Origin: Takakia lepidozioides
Lineage: Eukaryota; Streptophyta; Takakiopsida; Takakiales; Takakiaceae
Assembly (NCBI GenBank): GCA_030704615.1
Contig: CM060733.1
Location: 48,484,001-48,548,000 of the forward strand
Direction of reading: 5' to 3'
DNA: 64,000 nucleotides
Shown: piece by piece, positions 46,893 through 59,100 of the stretch
How the letters are laid out: each line of letters starts with the position of its first letter
How positions within the stretch are numbered: the first letter of the stretch is position 1
Notes under the pieces: model-generated
Database searches by the model: none
What the model saw: only the letters and a program-made list of their open reading frames with translations
What the model was told of the DNA's origin: nothing
Made by a program: the position numbers and the translations under genes

Positions 46893-47000
46893 GTGGTGGA
46901 GTGGCTCCTCTCGGTCAGTGATCACATTGTGGAGCCGGTCCCTTCTTGGTGTGTATACGAGGTGGGGATAAGTGGTTATACATACCCAGATGGAGCTGGT
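46893..47000 (+). pseudogene. RopGEF (PRONE) exon fragment, plus strand
   Basis: Encodes VEWLLSVSDHIVEPVPSW, a close match to a conserved PRONE-domain segment of plant Rop guanine nucleotide exchange factors (EWLL.VSD.IVE..P). It is cut at the point where the 77-nt hairpin begins. No other exon in the same orientation is nearby. Confidence 0.65.
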
Positions 47001-47027
47001 AACCACTTATGCCCACCTCGTATACAC
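46951..47027. repeat. 77-nt near-perfect hairpin
   Basis: Arms 46951-46978 and 47000-47027 are reverse complements at 27 of 28 positions (starting GTGTATACGAGGTGGG) with a 21-nt loop. It could be a tiny MITE or a small-RNA hairpin. It sits exactly at the end of the RopGEF fragment. Confidence 0.9.
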
Positions 47028-47471
47028 GAATTTTTTCCTTCTTGCACGGGTTGGGTAAGTTGGAAAGATGTCTCCAATGTTGGAATATTACCTAGTGTGC
47101 CTTCAGCAATTTAAGGAGGTTAGCAGGAGGTGTAAATATCATTCACGTGACTTTTGAAGATGCAATACATAATTTTGATTGGGATTGTTATGAACACGAC
47201 TGTTGTGTTGCATCTGGCAGGAAGGTCTAAGTTGCAAGGTTAATATTAGACTAGTTCGCCAACAGCAGATTAAAAGCCAAAGTGCTACATGTCAAGTTAC
47301 GCTTCTCTGTAATGGCAAAAACTCATTACAAAGTCAAGGAATGGCTTACTACTGACTGAGTAAAGCCATCCAACCAAAACAGATGGTCCATGATCCACAT
47401 GAAAATTACAAACTGACGCGTACAAGAAATGCAACCCTTTCTGAAGAAATCTACACAGGAAGTCCCATTAC

Positions 47472-47588
47472 CTGGAAGATTAGTGATGGCATTGGAAATG
47501 GCTAGGGCTGTGCAGACCCCTTTAGCACCACCCGACATGTCCTCTCCAAGTAGCAGCTTTGCAAATCTCTCTGTCATCATCTCCACCT
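47472..47588 (-). pseudogene. RopGEF (PRONE) exon, minus strand, isolated
   Basis: A 117-bp exon with a CTGCAG acceptor and CCAG|GTAATG donor encodes [20 protein letters not shown], then [17 protein letters not shown]. This is the start of the PRONE catalytic domain of Rop GEFs (usually GGGKGV; here GGAKGV). The next PRONE segment in protein order lies about 0.5 kb away on the opposite strand, so no intact gene can be built. A rearranged pseudogene is the simplest reading. Confidence 0.75.
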
Positions 47589-50268
47589 CTGCAGCATAAC
47601 AAATCCGAGAACAAGCATATGACATGACAAGCCAATCTCCACAACAATTGCCCCACCAAAAAGATATATGGCAAGTTGAAGGACCATACAGCTGACTCTA
47701 CTTTGCAGAGACAAACAGCCATAAGTTAACTTACACCCTAACCTAGGGTCACAGTATTTGACAGCATCACATTCACAATGATTAATAAATACTTACCACC
47801 ACCTTACCAATCGAATTTAACTGGCTAAAATGCTTGGTTGTTCTTAGTTTGAGATTTCGGCCAAGTTACACTTCCTTCAAAAAACCACAGCTTGAAGCCA
47901 TGCCAGCTCTTGGTCTAGGTGACATCCAGCCCATAACAATACACACAGGAGCCAACAAAGACATTTCAACATTTCAACCTCTTAACTTGGCAGTAATCTA
48001 AGATGAATGAAATGCACAGATAGAAACACCTGAAAGTTCGATTTCCCTTTTCTCTCTTTTCTACTCACATGAACGCATCCCTCCCACTGTTCAATTTTGA
48101 TGGTGAAGACTCTGCATTTGCCCTATCCCTTCTGCCCAGGGGCCACCCAAGTAAATTCATATTTATTTTCTTTCTAGGTTGTGAAGCATGGTAATGGTAA
48201 TTCTTTCCACAACCTCTGCAGTATGATTCAGGGCCTCTGACCCCTTTTCTTCCAAAAATAAAAAGTTGTTTATGGTCAGTTTGCTAAGCTTCAGTAGTAC
48301 ATGATACATAATAGGGTTGATGTCCAAGTCATCATATCATGGATTGTGGCAGCTAGACACACAATAACGGTCCTAAGATATGGGCGCAGGCTATCTTAAC
48401 CCTTACAGGACGAGACCTATTCTGGTGGGCCACCCCCCAAAAGTGTACATACTTGCCTCTCTTAATGCTACACTGAATCATCCAACCTTACAAATACATT
48501 CCTGACTACCACATCCATCTACCCCCAGAAAATCAGGAAGATCCACCGTTGGCATGGGTACATTATAACAAAATACTATTGTGGATTTTTTGAAGCCCAC
48601 TCAAAATTGCATGGCAAAAATGGTTTGACCACTAAATTCAAGTGCCTTGTCCAAATTTCTGAGATGCCATCCATAATCATAACCCCTAAGCGTCAAAACA
48701 CCCAAATTGGGTCGGTTGGGTTTAGAAAACATTATCCCTCAGGTTAAGCCTGATGTGGGCCCACATAGGCTCATTCGATTGGAAATCAAGTCGGGTATGA
48801 TGTGGCATTGTTCAATTGATCATATGTCCTGGAAATTGCCACGTGGAGAGCGTAGAGTCTGCCAGACTCGTGATTTTGAGGCCACTTTCCACCATCTAAC
48901 CTGCCCTGAGGATGACGTGGCAACTAGGGTCAGGTTAGGGTGAAATTCCATGCACCCCCCATGGCAGGGTGGCGCGTCTCCCAACACCCTTTATTGCGCC
49001 ACTTACCCCGTAATTGGCACCCGCAGCCGACCTGCCTCGGAGATCTCCATGCCTAATCCCCAAGCTGGAATCAATGGCGATGGTAGCTCCGGGCGTGGTT
49101 TGGTGTCAAACCTGTTGTTGTGGGGGGGATGAGAGCGCGGGAGAACACTCAATTGATGCGCAGCTCGAGAGCTGCCCATACGCTTCTTCGACATTCATCC
49201 AAATTCATCCGTGGAAATATGGATGTAGAAACCTCTCACATTCATCCAAATTCAAATCATGTTGGCATATTCCGTCCACTTTGTGAAAATCCGGCGAGTT
49301 TTTTTTTCCCGTCACGAAAACCGGGACACATTTCCGGCATGGGTGGCCCATGAATGCGTGGGGTGGGTGACCCCAAAAACCAATAAACATAGGGGTGGCC
49401 CGAACCTGGGTGGGGGCTTGGACATGCCTTGGGAGGGGTGGAGGCCTAATCAATTTAGGGACGGGTAGGCTGAGGCACCCCCTAAAACCCTCCACAAGAG
49501 AGGGCTACTGGCCAAAAATTATAGGCCCACATAGGTGCAGTTGCAAGTCTCATGGGCAGGGGATAAAAAGACCTAGTAGGAGACTCAGATTGGCCCGAAA
49601 TGTTTTTGGGGAAAAGCCATACCCACCCACAACATTCCCACCGGAGCGATTGCCAAATGAACGGCTCACAATTTTTCCTCAATTTTCTGAGCAAACCTTT
49701 TTGCCTGCCCAAAGGAAAACCCCAAATTTGACCCATCATTTTTAGCATACAAAGCAGCCCACCTGAGATGAAATCTGCAGGGAAGGTGTCTTATATGACA
49801 GGGCACCAGATTCTGGAGAGTGTCATGTCAGACGATGGGAAATTCGATAGAAAAAACACTTTTTTTTTCCCTATTTACTTCATGTTTTTTTTTTTTGCAC
49901 CACTTTAGACATTATATTCTTTGGATCTGCTGGTTGGATTTAGACAGGGATTTTTGTGGTCGTAGGTGGGGTAGTTGAGAGTATATTCCAACGGTTAGTT
50001 TTACAGGGCCTTAGTAAATCTCAAGATATAAATGTTTTAGAGGGCCAGGGTCCAGTTTTTGAGGTCTTGGCAAAAATTGGCCCTTGTCCTTTAGGGGTTA
50101 AACCATCCAAGGGGACCTTATTAGTAAGACAAAATGTTGAGAACCATAGAACGACCAATGCTAAATTGATCTTTATGACAATTTAAGTGATGTACTATGT
50201 TGAGGAACGAAGAATGGAGAGAGAAAGAGCATGCAGCCAAGAAAACAAATTAACAAGTCCGGAGAAAC
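47589..50268. other. Gene-free stretch, about 2.7 kb
   Basis: No recognisable protein, RNA gene or transposon terminus. Open frames around 48707-49745 are GC-driven and unlike known domains. Bases 49860-49900 are T-rich. Confidence 0.4.
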
Positions 50269-50493
50269 CTATGCATAGAAAGCTGAGGCATGCAACAACC
50301 AACTGCGTAGGTCAGAATATTCTTCATTATCCGAGCTGCTGACATCCTTGCAAACACCATAGTGTTCTATGATTTTTTGCAGTGCTTTGGCAAACTGGAC
50401 AACATTATTCAACTTCCCCTTCATGTGTACATCTTCATTGAAAAAGACCAACGTGGAGAGCTTTGGCTCTTGAGCAGCACAAAAATCTTGCAA
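50269..50493 (-). other. Unrecognised 74-codon open frame
   Basis: The frame encodes an acidic, helical-looking sequence (LVFFNEDVHMKGKLNNVVQF, then a Cys-Lys-Asp-Val and SSSDNEEY stretch). It has no intact upstream context. It could be an exon fragment of an unknown gene. I do not recognise the family. Confidence 0.25.
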
Positions 50494-50574
50494 TTTCTCA
50501 AATTCTTGTAACGAGATGGTTATATGTGCCCATTACCACTCGGCCACAACTTCGTTGACGACTAACTAGGGTAG

Positions 50575-50690
50575 CATGTGTGCTGTTGGCCCAAGTGTCC
50601 AGTGTCATCTAAGCCCAAGTGCAATCTCTTATGTATCCAAGTGCGTCTCCTATGTCCAGGCCCAAGTGCGACCTCTAGGATAGCATGTGC
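50575..50690. repeat. Minisatellite part 1 (AAGCCCAAGTGCAATCTC unit)
   Basis: Units built from GTCATCTAAGCCCAAGTGC, AATCTC.TATGTATCCAAGTG and CGTCTCCTATGTC.AGGCCC. The array resumes at about 51545-51790, so the 0.85 kb between may be a later insertion. Confidence 0.75.
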
Positions 50691-50699
50691 CGGTTCTCT

Positions 50700-50846
50700 A
50701 GCCGGTTGGGAAGATCGATTTTTTTTCAGTTCCCTTCCATAGCCGGTTCCTGCGGGGGCTGCACTTTCCGGTTATGCACATGTGCATAACCGGCAAATAA
50801 CCGCCGGATATGCATGTCAAGATGCCATACCCGGCCAACACTGGTT
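50700..50846. mobile_element. hAT-type right end (CCGGTTA family), left end not found
   Basis: Ends CCCGGCCAACACTG at 50846, the same terminal pattern as the other hAT elements here. CCGGTT / AACCGG and CCGGTTATGC / GCATAACCGG words are repeated inside. A matching CAGTGTTGG left terminus and target duplication were not found, so the element is probably truncated. Confidence 0.5.
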
Positions 50847-50997
50847 TATACGAGGGTCCGGGCCAAGACCAAGAAAATGACATGGCTACCTACATGGCAT
50901 GATGGCGCCAAACTCTTGGTCCCAGTCCAACAAAAAGAATGTTCCTAGGATGGAGACCCAACTCTTTCCATTGGGCCCAAGAAACCTACCATTAAGA

Positions 50998-51102
50998 TTT
51001 TTTTTTTAAAGCATATCGCAGTTGTAGGATTGAAACAGGTCATAGATGCGGTTGTAATGCAGGTAGAGACTAGAGACTCTCGATTGAGCCACCTCGCGGC
51101 AA
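50998..51102 (-). mobile_element. tRNA-derived SINE, about 105 bp
   Basis: On the minus strand: head GCCGCGAGGTGGCTCAATCG containing box A (51078-51093), box B GTTTCAATCC at 51027-51036, and a terminal A tract (T tract 50998-51007 on plus). Box order and spacing fit an RNA polymerase III promoter. It is too short and unstructured for a functional tRNA. Confidence 0.55.
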
Positions 51103-51544
51103 GCACTCAACGTAGGTTATGCTCGTAGAATCAGGTCTCTCTATCTCTTGGACCTCCTCCTGCCTTGATGAACACAATCATCATCAACAATCCAACAAAT
51201 TGCTCGTTTATAAGTTGTTGCAACAATGCCAAAATGGTTGTAATCACGCGCGTGAAGGCCATGAAGAGGACCGAGGCCACAAGAATATTATGCATGCCTT
51301 ATTGCTTCCATAGTTAGGGATACACGATTTCATGGGAGACAACGTGAAGCATAGAAAATAGAAAATGGAAGAAGGGGAGAGTGCCTGATATTGGTGTAGG
51401 TTTGGGCCTTAGGCTTGGGCCCAATAGTTTACAGGAGGAGGGCCCAATTCGTTGAAAATTATATTTTAATCAGTTCATTCAGCCCCATTGTGGGCGCTTT
51501 TGGGCCCATGATTTCTTGGGCCCGGGCCCTTTGTAAACTGGCCC

Positions 51545-51790
51545 TAAGACCAAGTGGAATCTCCTATGTATCCCAATGCGTCTCCTATGTCGAGGCCCAT
51601 CTAAGCCCAAGTGCAATCTTTTATGTATCCAAGTGCATTTCTTGTGTAAAGGCCCAAGTGTCCATTGTCATCTAAGCCCAAGTGCAATCTCCTATGTATC
51701 CAAGTACTTCTCCCATGTAGAGGCCCAAGTGCGACCTACGGTGTCCAATGTCATCTAAGTCCAAGTGTAATCTCCGCATCCAAGGACCCT
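51545..51790. repeat. Minisatellite part 2 (AAGCCCAAGTGCAATCTC unit)
   Basis: About three to four diverged units of the array begun at 50575, with the same word order. Confidence 0.8.
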
Positions 51791-51837
51791 GCAGTTTAGG
51801 AGATCTCCATGTCATTGTTCCAACAAAGCCCACTTTG

Positions 51838-51952
51838 CTATTTTTGCAATCTCCCATATCGAGGCTTCCTATAATGATATATCCACATTGCTATTTTTGC
51901 AATCTCCCATATCGAGGTTTCATATAATGATATATCCACTTTGCTATTTTTC
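51838..51952. repeat. 53-bp tandem repeat, just over 2 units
   Basis: Units start at 51838, 51891 and 51944 (CTATTTTTGCAATCTCCCAT onward); the third is incomplete. Confidence 0.9.
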
Positions 51953-53184
51953 GTGAGTTTCCAGCGACCAAAAGTACTTGAAATTCCAAATCTCCCACAA
52001 GAAGGGCCAATCATTGCTCCAGGAAAGCCCACTTTGCAAATTTCAAGCGACCCATAGTACTTGAAATTCCATATCTCCCACGCCGCGGGCCCAAAATCGT
52101 GAGACCAAGCGGGTGCACCCCTCCTCATCGAGGGCTTCCCAACGGCACCAAGCACCGGGGCTGGGGCTGCGGTTTGGGAGATCTCAATGACGCTAGTACA
52201 AAACAAAATAGACAAAACAAAAAACAGAAAACAAACAAACAAACGTCTCGATAAGACGAGTGGAAGAGTGAAAAAGAAAAACGAAAAAAAAAGAAAAGAA
52301 AAAGAAAAAGAAAAAAAGTGGAGATTCCACAAGTGGATGGATTCTATTTACGAGCATGACTCCAACGTGGCCCGACGGACGAGCACATCCAGGCTTGATG
52401 GATGGATGATAGGGCTTATTCAGCATCCAACGGATGATGCCCTATTCAAGTCGGTGGGTCTTCACTGCATACCAAGGATCAGAACACGCGGCCCCACCGG
52501 CTGCCTCCGGTGGAAGGTGGCGAGTCCTGGCGGCGACCCGCAAGTGCCAGTCTATTGGCCGTTCCCACGCTATTGGGTCACGTTCACGAATCCAGATAAG
52601 TGTTCCCAACTCGCCCAGTGACCGGGAAAAAGATGTCGGCTGAACTGCCGACTGGTCGACCGGGTGTAGCCGGTGGGAACTGTGCATGGTGTGGAGGGCA
52701 AGCAAAGCTATGGCTGTGTGATTGATGCTCAGTTTCCGCCATCGCTTGCCTGCATTGTCTTCTCGCATCTCGGCTTCGCATTCCTGCAGGTGAAGAAGCT
52801 GCGATTACGCCAACCAGCACCTTCGGGTAACAGATTGTATTGGATCGATCTGTCAGGCTTCTGTGTAGTAAGGAAACTCGTCATTTGACCGTCTGTAGAG
52901 GTTTTGACGAGATCTGAAACTCTGTTGATCTCTGGATTGTCTGGGGTTCAGTACGCTGGCGAGGTGCGAGGATCTCCGACCTAAATGGTGTTGTCGTCTT
53001 TGAAACACTGAAATTCTTCAATTACAGTTGGTGCAGGGTTATCTAGGGACTGTTTTTGGTGAGATCAAACACTCGGAAGTAATTGTAAATTTGTGTTTCA
53101 GATCGAGAAGCGAATGGTTTGTGGCAATTGAGAACTTGCAATTAAGCAGGGTAGAAGTCTGCAACGGAACTTTTTTCTTCCCCG
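51953..53184. promoter_or_regulatory. 5' flank of the vacuolar sorting receptor gene
   Basis: Contains an A/G-rich tract (52262-52318). A CCTGCAG|GTGAAG boundary at about 52790 could be a splice or UTR feature. No other gene is seen. Promoter and 5' UTR of the gene starting at 53185 should lie here. Confidence 0.35.
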
Positions 53185-56100
53185 ATGCGCCGCGGGCCTC
53201 TGATGGCTGTGATGGGAAATCTAGTATGCTTCCAATTCTTGGTGATGGCAGGGTTAGTATTGATTTTGGCCACATCTCTAGTGGCGCCTGCATGGGGGAA
53301 ATTTGTAGTAGAAAAGAACAGCTTGAGCGTCACGTCGCCAGATTCTCTGAAAGGAACGCATGACAGTGCCATTGGCAACTTTGGCGTTCCACAGTACGGG
53401 GGAACCATGGTTGGGACAGTCATCTACCCCAAGGAGAAGTCCATTGGCTGCGAGTCTTTTGATTCCGTTTCCTTTCGGAGTGGAGGATCTGGCGGGCGTC
53501 CGAATTTTGTGCTACTTGATCGTGGAGGTATTCTCCTACCACATTTCAGCTTCTAGGGAAGTTACTGTTGTCAGAATTGTTCCTTCATTTGGTCCTCAAG
53601 TTCTACTTCTCCCGGTGTCATGGGCCAGGTGACATTTTTTCCTATATCGTGAGTGTTTCATGGACCTTAATTCTGGGCTCTGATTAGCATTCCAAATGTT
53701 CATGTCTTCTGTTGATTGGTGAAGCTAGAATCATAGATCCACTCACTTTTGGGATGTCTATCAACTATGGGTGTCTGAGACTTGTGATCTATGAAGCCAA
53801 GGTGATACACTTAATTATCAGGGTTATCTCATTAATTTTACAGGACACTCAACAAGGTGTAAGCCATTCTTGTTTGTATGACTGGACATTAGGCATTTTG
53901 CAGCGGTAATTAGGTGGACCTTATTCTAGTCTACAAGTGTATCTAGTTTTATTAATAAGTAGGCAAGTTATGACCAGATGGAAATTTGTCAATTTTGTAC
54001 TCACTCGCTAAAACACTGAAATTTGGTGTTCTGGCTTGCGGAGTGTTATTTTGCGTTAAAGGTCTGGCACGCCCAGAATGCCGGAGCTGCTGCAGTCTTG
54101 GTAGCAGACAACCGGCTGGAAAAGTTGATAACCATGGACTCACCTGAGGAGGATTCCTCAACTGACTCATATGTTGCGAACATCACAATTCCGTCAGCAC
54201 TGATTGAGAAAAGCTTCGGTGACGATCTCAAGAAGGCACTTGCAAACAATGAGATGGTGACTATCAACCTCGACTGGCGCGAGGCACTCCCCCACCCCGA
54301 CGATCGCGTCGAGTATGAGTTTTGGACCAACAGCAATGATGAATGTGGTCCGAAATGTGATGCACAGGTTGAATTTGTGAAAAACTTCAAGGGGGCTGCC
54401 CAGATCTTGGAGCAAGGTGGGTACACGCAATTCACCCCCCATTACATCACGTGGTTCTGCCCCCAGGCCTTTCTGGCTAGCAAGCAGTGCCAATCACAGT
54501 GCATCAATCATGGGCGTTACTGTGCTCCAGACCCAGAACAGGATTTCAGCACAGGATACGATGGGAAAGATGTCGTGGTTGAGAACTTGAGGCAGCTCTG
54601 TGTCTTCAAGAGTGCTACTGCGATAGGCCGGCCATGGGTGTGGTGGGACTATGTGACTGATTTTCAAATACGTTGTCCCATGAAGGATAAGAAGTATAAC
54701 AAGGAGTGTGCCGAACAAGTCATCACCTCATTAGGTACCACTATTGTTCATTCTTTGAAAGATGTAACCTGTCCATTGTGTGCTGGGACGAACAAACATT
54801 ACGTCAAAAAATACACGTTTGTGACCCCCTCCTCTATGTCAGCTAGTCGATTAAGTACTCCGGTATCTTCTTTGTTTTCCAAATCTTTAAATCTTTGAAG
54901 ACGTGTCTTCTGCTACGAATAAGGAACGAACATAGTGGAAATTGCCAAGGGGGGAATCCTTTCACTGGGTGCAAGGAGTCAGAGATGTAAATTTTGGAAG
55001 AAAGTGAAACAAATAGAGACAACATTGCTTTTCCGGATTCTGTAGTTTGCACCTCTACAAGTCGTAGCCTCTATTGACAAAAGCTACTTGTGGGTATATT
55101 GATAGGTTTGGTTCCCCTGTGTGTTGGAGTAGTGCACTTCCGGAATAATAGTCATGGTTCATGATATAGAGATTTTTAACAGTTTTTTCATTAGATTTGC
55201 CTGCACGAAGATCCTATGATGTGTGTCTCACAGAGTGCATGCTTGATGACTTATTGAGCTTCTCCAGGTTTGAAGGTCACTGATGTACGTGAATGTATGA
55301 TGGATCCTGATGCGGATGAGGAGCACCCCCTTTTGAAGGGAGAGCAAGATGCACAGGTTCGACAAGGATTGATTTTTACATAGTATTTAAGATATTGGTT
55401 CTATGTCTGAGCTCCAGTGGACAGCTGATGCTGGTTATACTGCTATATCCTTTCAATCTATCAGCAGTTCCTTGCATGACTGCAGAGGGATGAAATGCTT
55501 AGCAACCTACATGCTCTTTATCCTACTGGGATGATCCATACTTGCTCAATCTGCCTGGGATGGTGTAGATTGGGTCAATTCTTGTTTTGAACTTCCTGTG
55601 GCTGTACAAGCAAGAGTTGATATTCAAAATCTTGCACAAATCCTGCCCCTGTTTCCAAGAGCAACCTCCCGTAGAAATTATGTACTGCATCGAAACTGGT
55701 CATCCGTTCATCCTCCCATACTGCTTAAAGCCTCTCCCAAAGTAATTTTTCTCTGCTAACAAATTTGAAGCTCCACATGGGCAGAAGCTCAGACTGTGGT
55801 TTGAAAGTATTGTTTTCTTTGAGCAGAGACTTTGAACCTTTATTTTGGCAACTGATGAGTGGGGTCTTGGCAGGTTGGGAAAGGCACACGTGGTGATGTG
55901 ACAATTTTGCCAACTCTTATCATTAACAGCGGGCAGTACAGAGGTTTGCAGCATGCTTTGAGTTTTCCTTTCCTGCTGGCAATTTCTCTTAGAGCAGGTG
56001 TCAGGGCAGCATTATATCACCTCTGTACCATATTGGCATTGCATGGCATACAGGAGTCGTATTTTATTGCCATGGCATATCCCCTCGGTGCATGTGTGAG

Positions 56101-59100
56101 CTGTGCTATATCTGGGTTTGGATGTAATCCAGAGAGTTTATCAATAAGGAAGTATACTCCTTGGAAAGTTCGGCATGTGGACATGAGAAAGCTCTCATTA
56201 AAGGTCAATTTGGTGGGTTTACTTGATGTTTCAGTAATTGTCCGTATTTGTGGTATCTGCTAACTGCTTTGAACCTACTCACAAATGTCTTACCTGCTGC
56301 ACATGTTTGCTAGCATCGGCATTGGTATGTGACTCTGAATGAATTTGCTGGTGTGCAGGAAAGCTTGCCAAGGGAGCAGTGCTGAAGGCCATTTGCTCTG
56401 GATTTCAAGAGACCACAGAGCCAGCAGTTTGTTTAAGTGATGGTAAGTTGAGCTTGAGTGAATAGCGATGATTGCAATGTTTTGAAGAAGACATCTGTAT
56501 GATTGAATGTCAATGGCTGTTATGACTAGCCAACAAGCTAGGTAGCATCAAGTGAATCCAAAGCAAGGTAGATGCAATAGGCAGGATTAGGGCTTCAGTC
56601 AACCCCTTCTCTGAATTGGTTTTCTTTGAGAGGATTTGTAAGTAGTAGTATGGCCTGTCTACAAACTAGATTGCCTGTATTTGAGTGGTAGGTGCATTTC
56701 AGTTTTATTCACAATAACTATCTTTGTCAACATTTTTAAAAGTGGCACAGAGCAGGTGCATTGGTTAAAGGCTAGTTCAGTCCATTACTTTAGGGCATCC
56801 TCTGTCTACTTCGGTTAATTAAGCAGGCACACGCGTTGAATTTTATTATTACCTTCCCTCTGCAGGAATGGAGACAAATGAATGTTTGACCAACAATGGT
56901 GGTTGCTGGGAAAATAAGAAGGCCAACGTCACTGCTTGCAAGGTATTACAAGTCGTGATATGTCCACTGTGCTGCTTTCATACAAACTCAACCTTTGCAG
57001 CTGCGCCTTTTTGTGCCAACACCAGGCCATATACATCAGCTGTCATGCTATTCTGTTCAGTCCTTAGAGGTCTCACAGGGTTGTTTTGAGGTCCAGACTT
57101 TCAGTTTCACAATTTCACAATTTTGTTCACAAAGCTGGGCTTGATCATTGCGAGCTGATGCTGGAGAGTGGTGAACTTGTCAATGCATGTGTGTACAGTC
57201 GAGGGATACTTCACCTGATGTGGTCACTCCAGATCAATTGAGTGAGACTGCATTCAAGCTTCTGTCAAAATTTCTCAAAAGAGTCCTCTGTTGCTTTTGC
57301 TTTGGTATGTAGGACACATTCAGGGGCCGTGTCTGTGAGTGTCCTCTTGTCCAAGGCGTGCAGTTCCAGGGAGATGGCTACAGTCATTGTGAAGGTAAGA
57401 AGTTCTTTCTCTTTCTTTCTCTGAATCTTGATGAGCTTGTCCACTGCATGAGCAAGATGCAATCTGTGGCCAAGTCTACTGCAAAACAGCCCAATATGCT
57501 CATTCATTTGCAAAGCACATTCAAATCTTGATAACTGGTGCAACTCTGTCGAGTTTTATGGCTAGATGATTTTTGTTTATTTTGGTAGTTATTTCCCGCC
57601 TTTCCTTCTTGTCCTTCTCCTTTCTATTTCAATTTTTTCAGATGGGCTTTACTTTGTCTCCTCTTGTTTCATCATTCTTTCCATGCTCATTCTGTTGTTT
57701 TGTCTGTACTTACACTCGCCTTGTTTGATTGCGAATACTGTTCCTGGGCTGTTACCCAAATACTCAACTGTATTTGCACCCACTGCCCGGAAGACAGTGG
57801 GGAGTCTTAGCAGCCAGTGACCGCTGTTCTAGAAAGTGTTTAATTGTTGTGTTGTACTGAGAAATCGCTGTTTGGCTTTCTAAAGGTTGCACCGGTGCTG
57901 GTTGCTTTCTTGCACATCTCTCTTGGAGTGTTCTTTCTCTTTTTCCCCTCTGGTCAACGGTCAGATAGGTTTACAATCTCTTCTTGTTGAACTTTGCATT
58001 TAATATTCTCACTTATCGTTAAATGTATGTGAAGGGTTATTATCCTGAATGAAATAGCTAGAAGGTTAAGGAAAGCTGAGGACATCTGGTTCTACTTGTA
58101 CGCTGGTTTTTCTTTGGTTTGAGTGGTACAAATGTGTTGACACTTCCTGCTTTTCTTTGAACAGCTGCAGGAACAGGACGGTGCAAGATTGACAATGGTG
58201 GTTGCTGGCAGGGAAGTCAAGGCAGCTCCTTTTTTTCAGCTTGTTCGGTAACTTCTTTTCCTGCACATCGGATTACTTGTAGTTTTGACTTCCATAAGCC
58301 TAGTTATTATTGTAAGTAGTTATCAATATTACGTGCTTGCTAGTGGATAGTTTGTGCTGTTATTTCTACTCCGTGTCGGTAGTTCTGATCATTTTAGACT
58401 AAGTTAGCTCCACCCAGCTTTATTGTTGGACTTGGCTAGTAGTAGTTTCTTGATCCTATCAGGGTACGCAAGCCTGTGACAGGTTATTTTGTTGGCTGGG
58501 CTTGAAAGGGAATCTCTTGATTACTTCCTAGGTTCATATGCTGTTGTTGATAAAGGAGTCTTTAGTGTGGGTGCTTCCATTTATCACACTTTGATCAATT
58601 GGTGTTATGGAATGTAAATAGTGATGTTTCACGTGCTCTACAACAGTCTGACAATAAACACAATATTTGGAAACTGTCACCTACAGAACACAGAGTACAA
58701 AGGGTGTCAGTGTCCCGTGGGTTTCAGAGGCGATGGTGTCAACGAGTGCACTGGTAAGAGTCAAGCCACTTTTCCCTTAAGATTATTCTACTGCAAGAGC
58801 CAGGTATGTCTTGTTGTTCTTTAAGGGATTCTGCCATAAAGGCAACACTAGATGCCAAAAAGAGGTCCAAGTCCTCTCTCTGGATGCCTTAGGTTTTTCC
58901 TTTTCTCATGACTTTTAGAGATTATCTTGGTATCATCTGCACCACTCCAGGAAGGTCCCAGCCCAGCATGAAGCATAGTTTGAAAGGTCAATTGTCAGGC
59001 AAATCTGCGGAGCATTTCTGGTGATCCAATGTAGTCACTGTCATGCTTTTGTGCTTTTTCCACAACCCTCATTTTAATTGGGGCGAAATGACATTAGATG

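Noticed and set aside
50998-51102. A functional tRNA gene
   Set aside because: Boxes A and B are present, but no cloverleaf with paired acceptor stem could be folded and an A tail follows; SINE is the better call.
50575-51790. A CRISPR-like array
   Set aside because: Unit lengths vary, units diverge and there are no spacers of constant size; it is a minisatellite in a eukaryotic genome.
54046-54493. Minus-strand frames opposite VSR exon 2
   Set aside because: Shadows of a conserved VSR exon.
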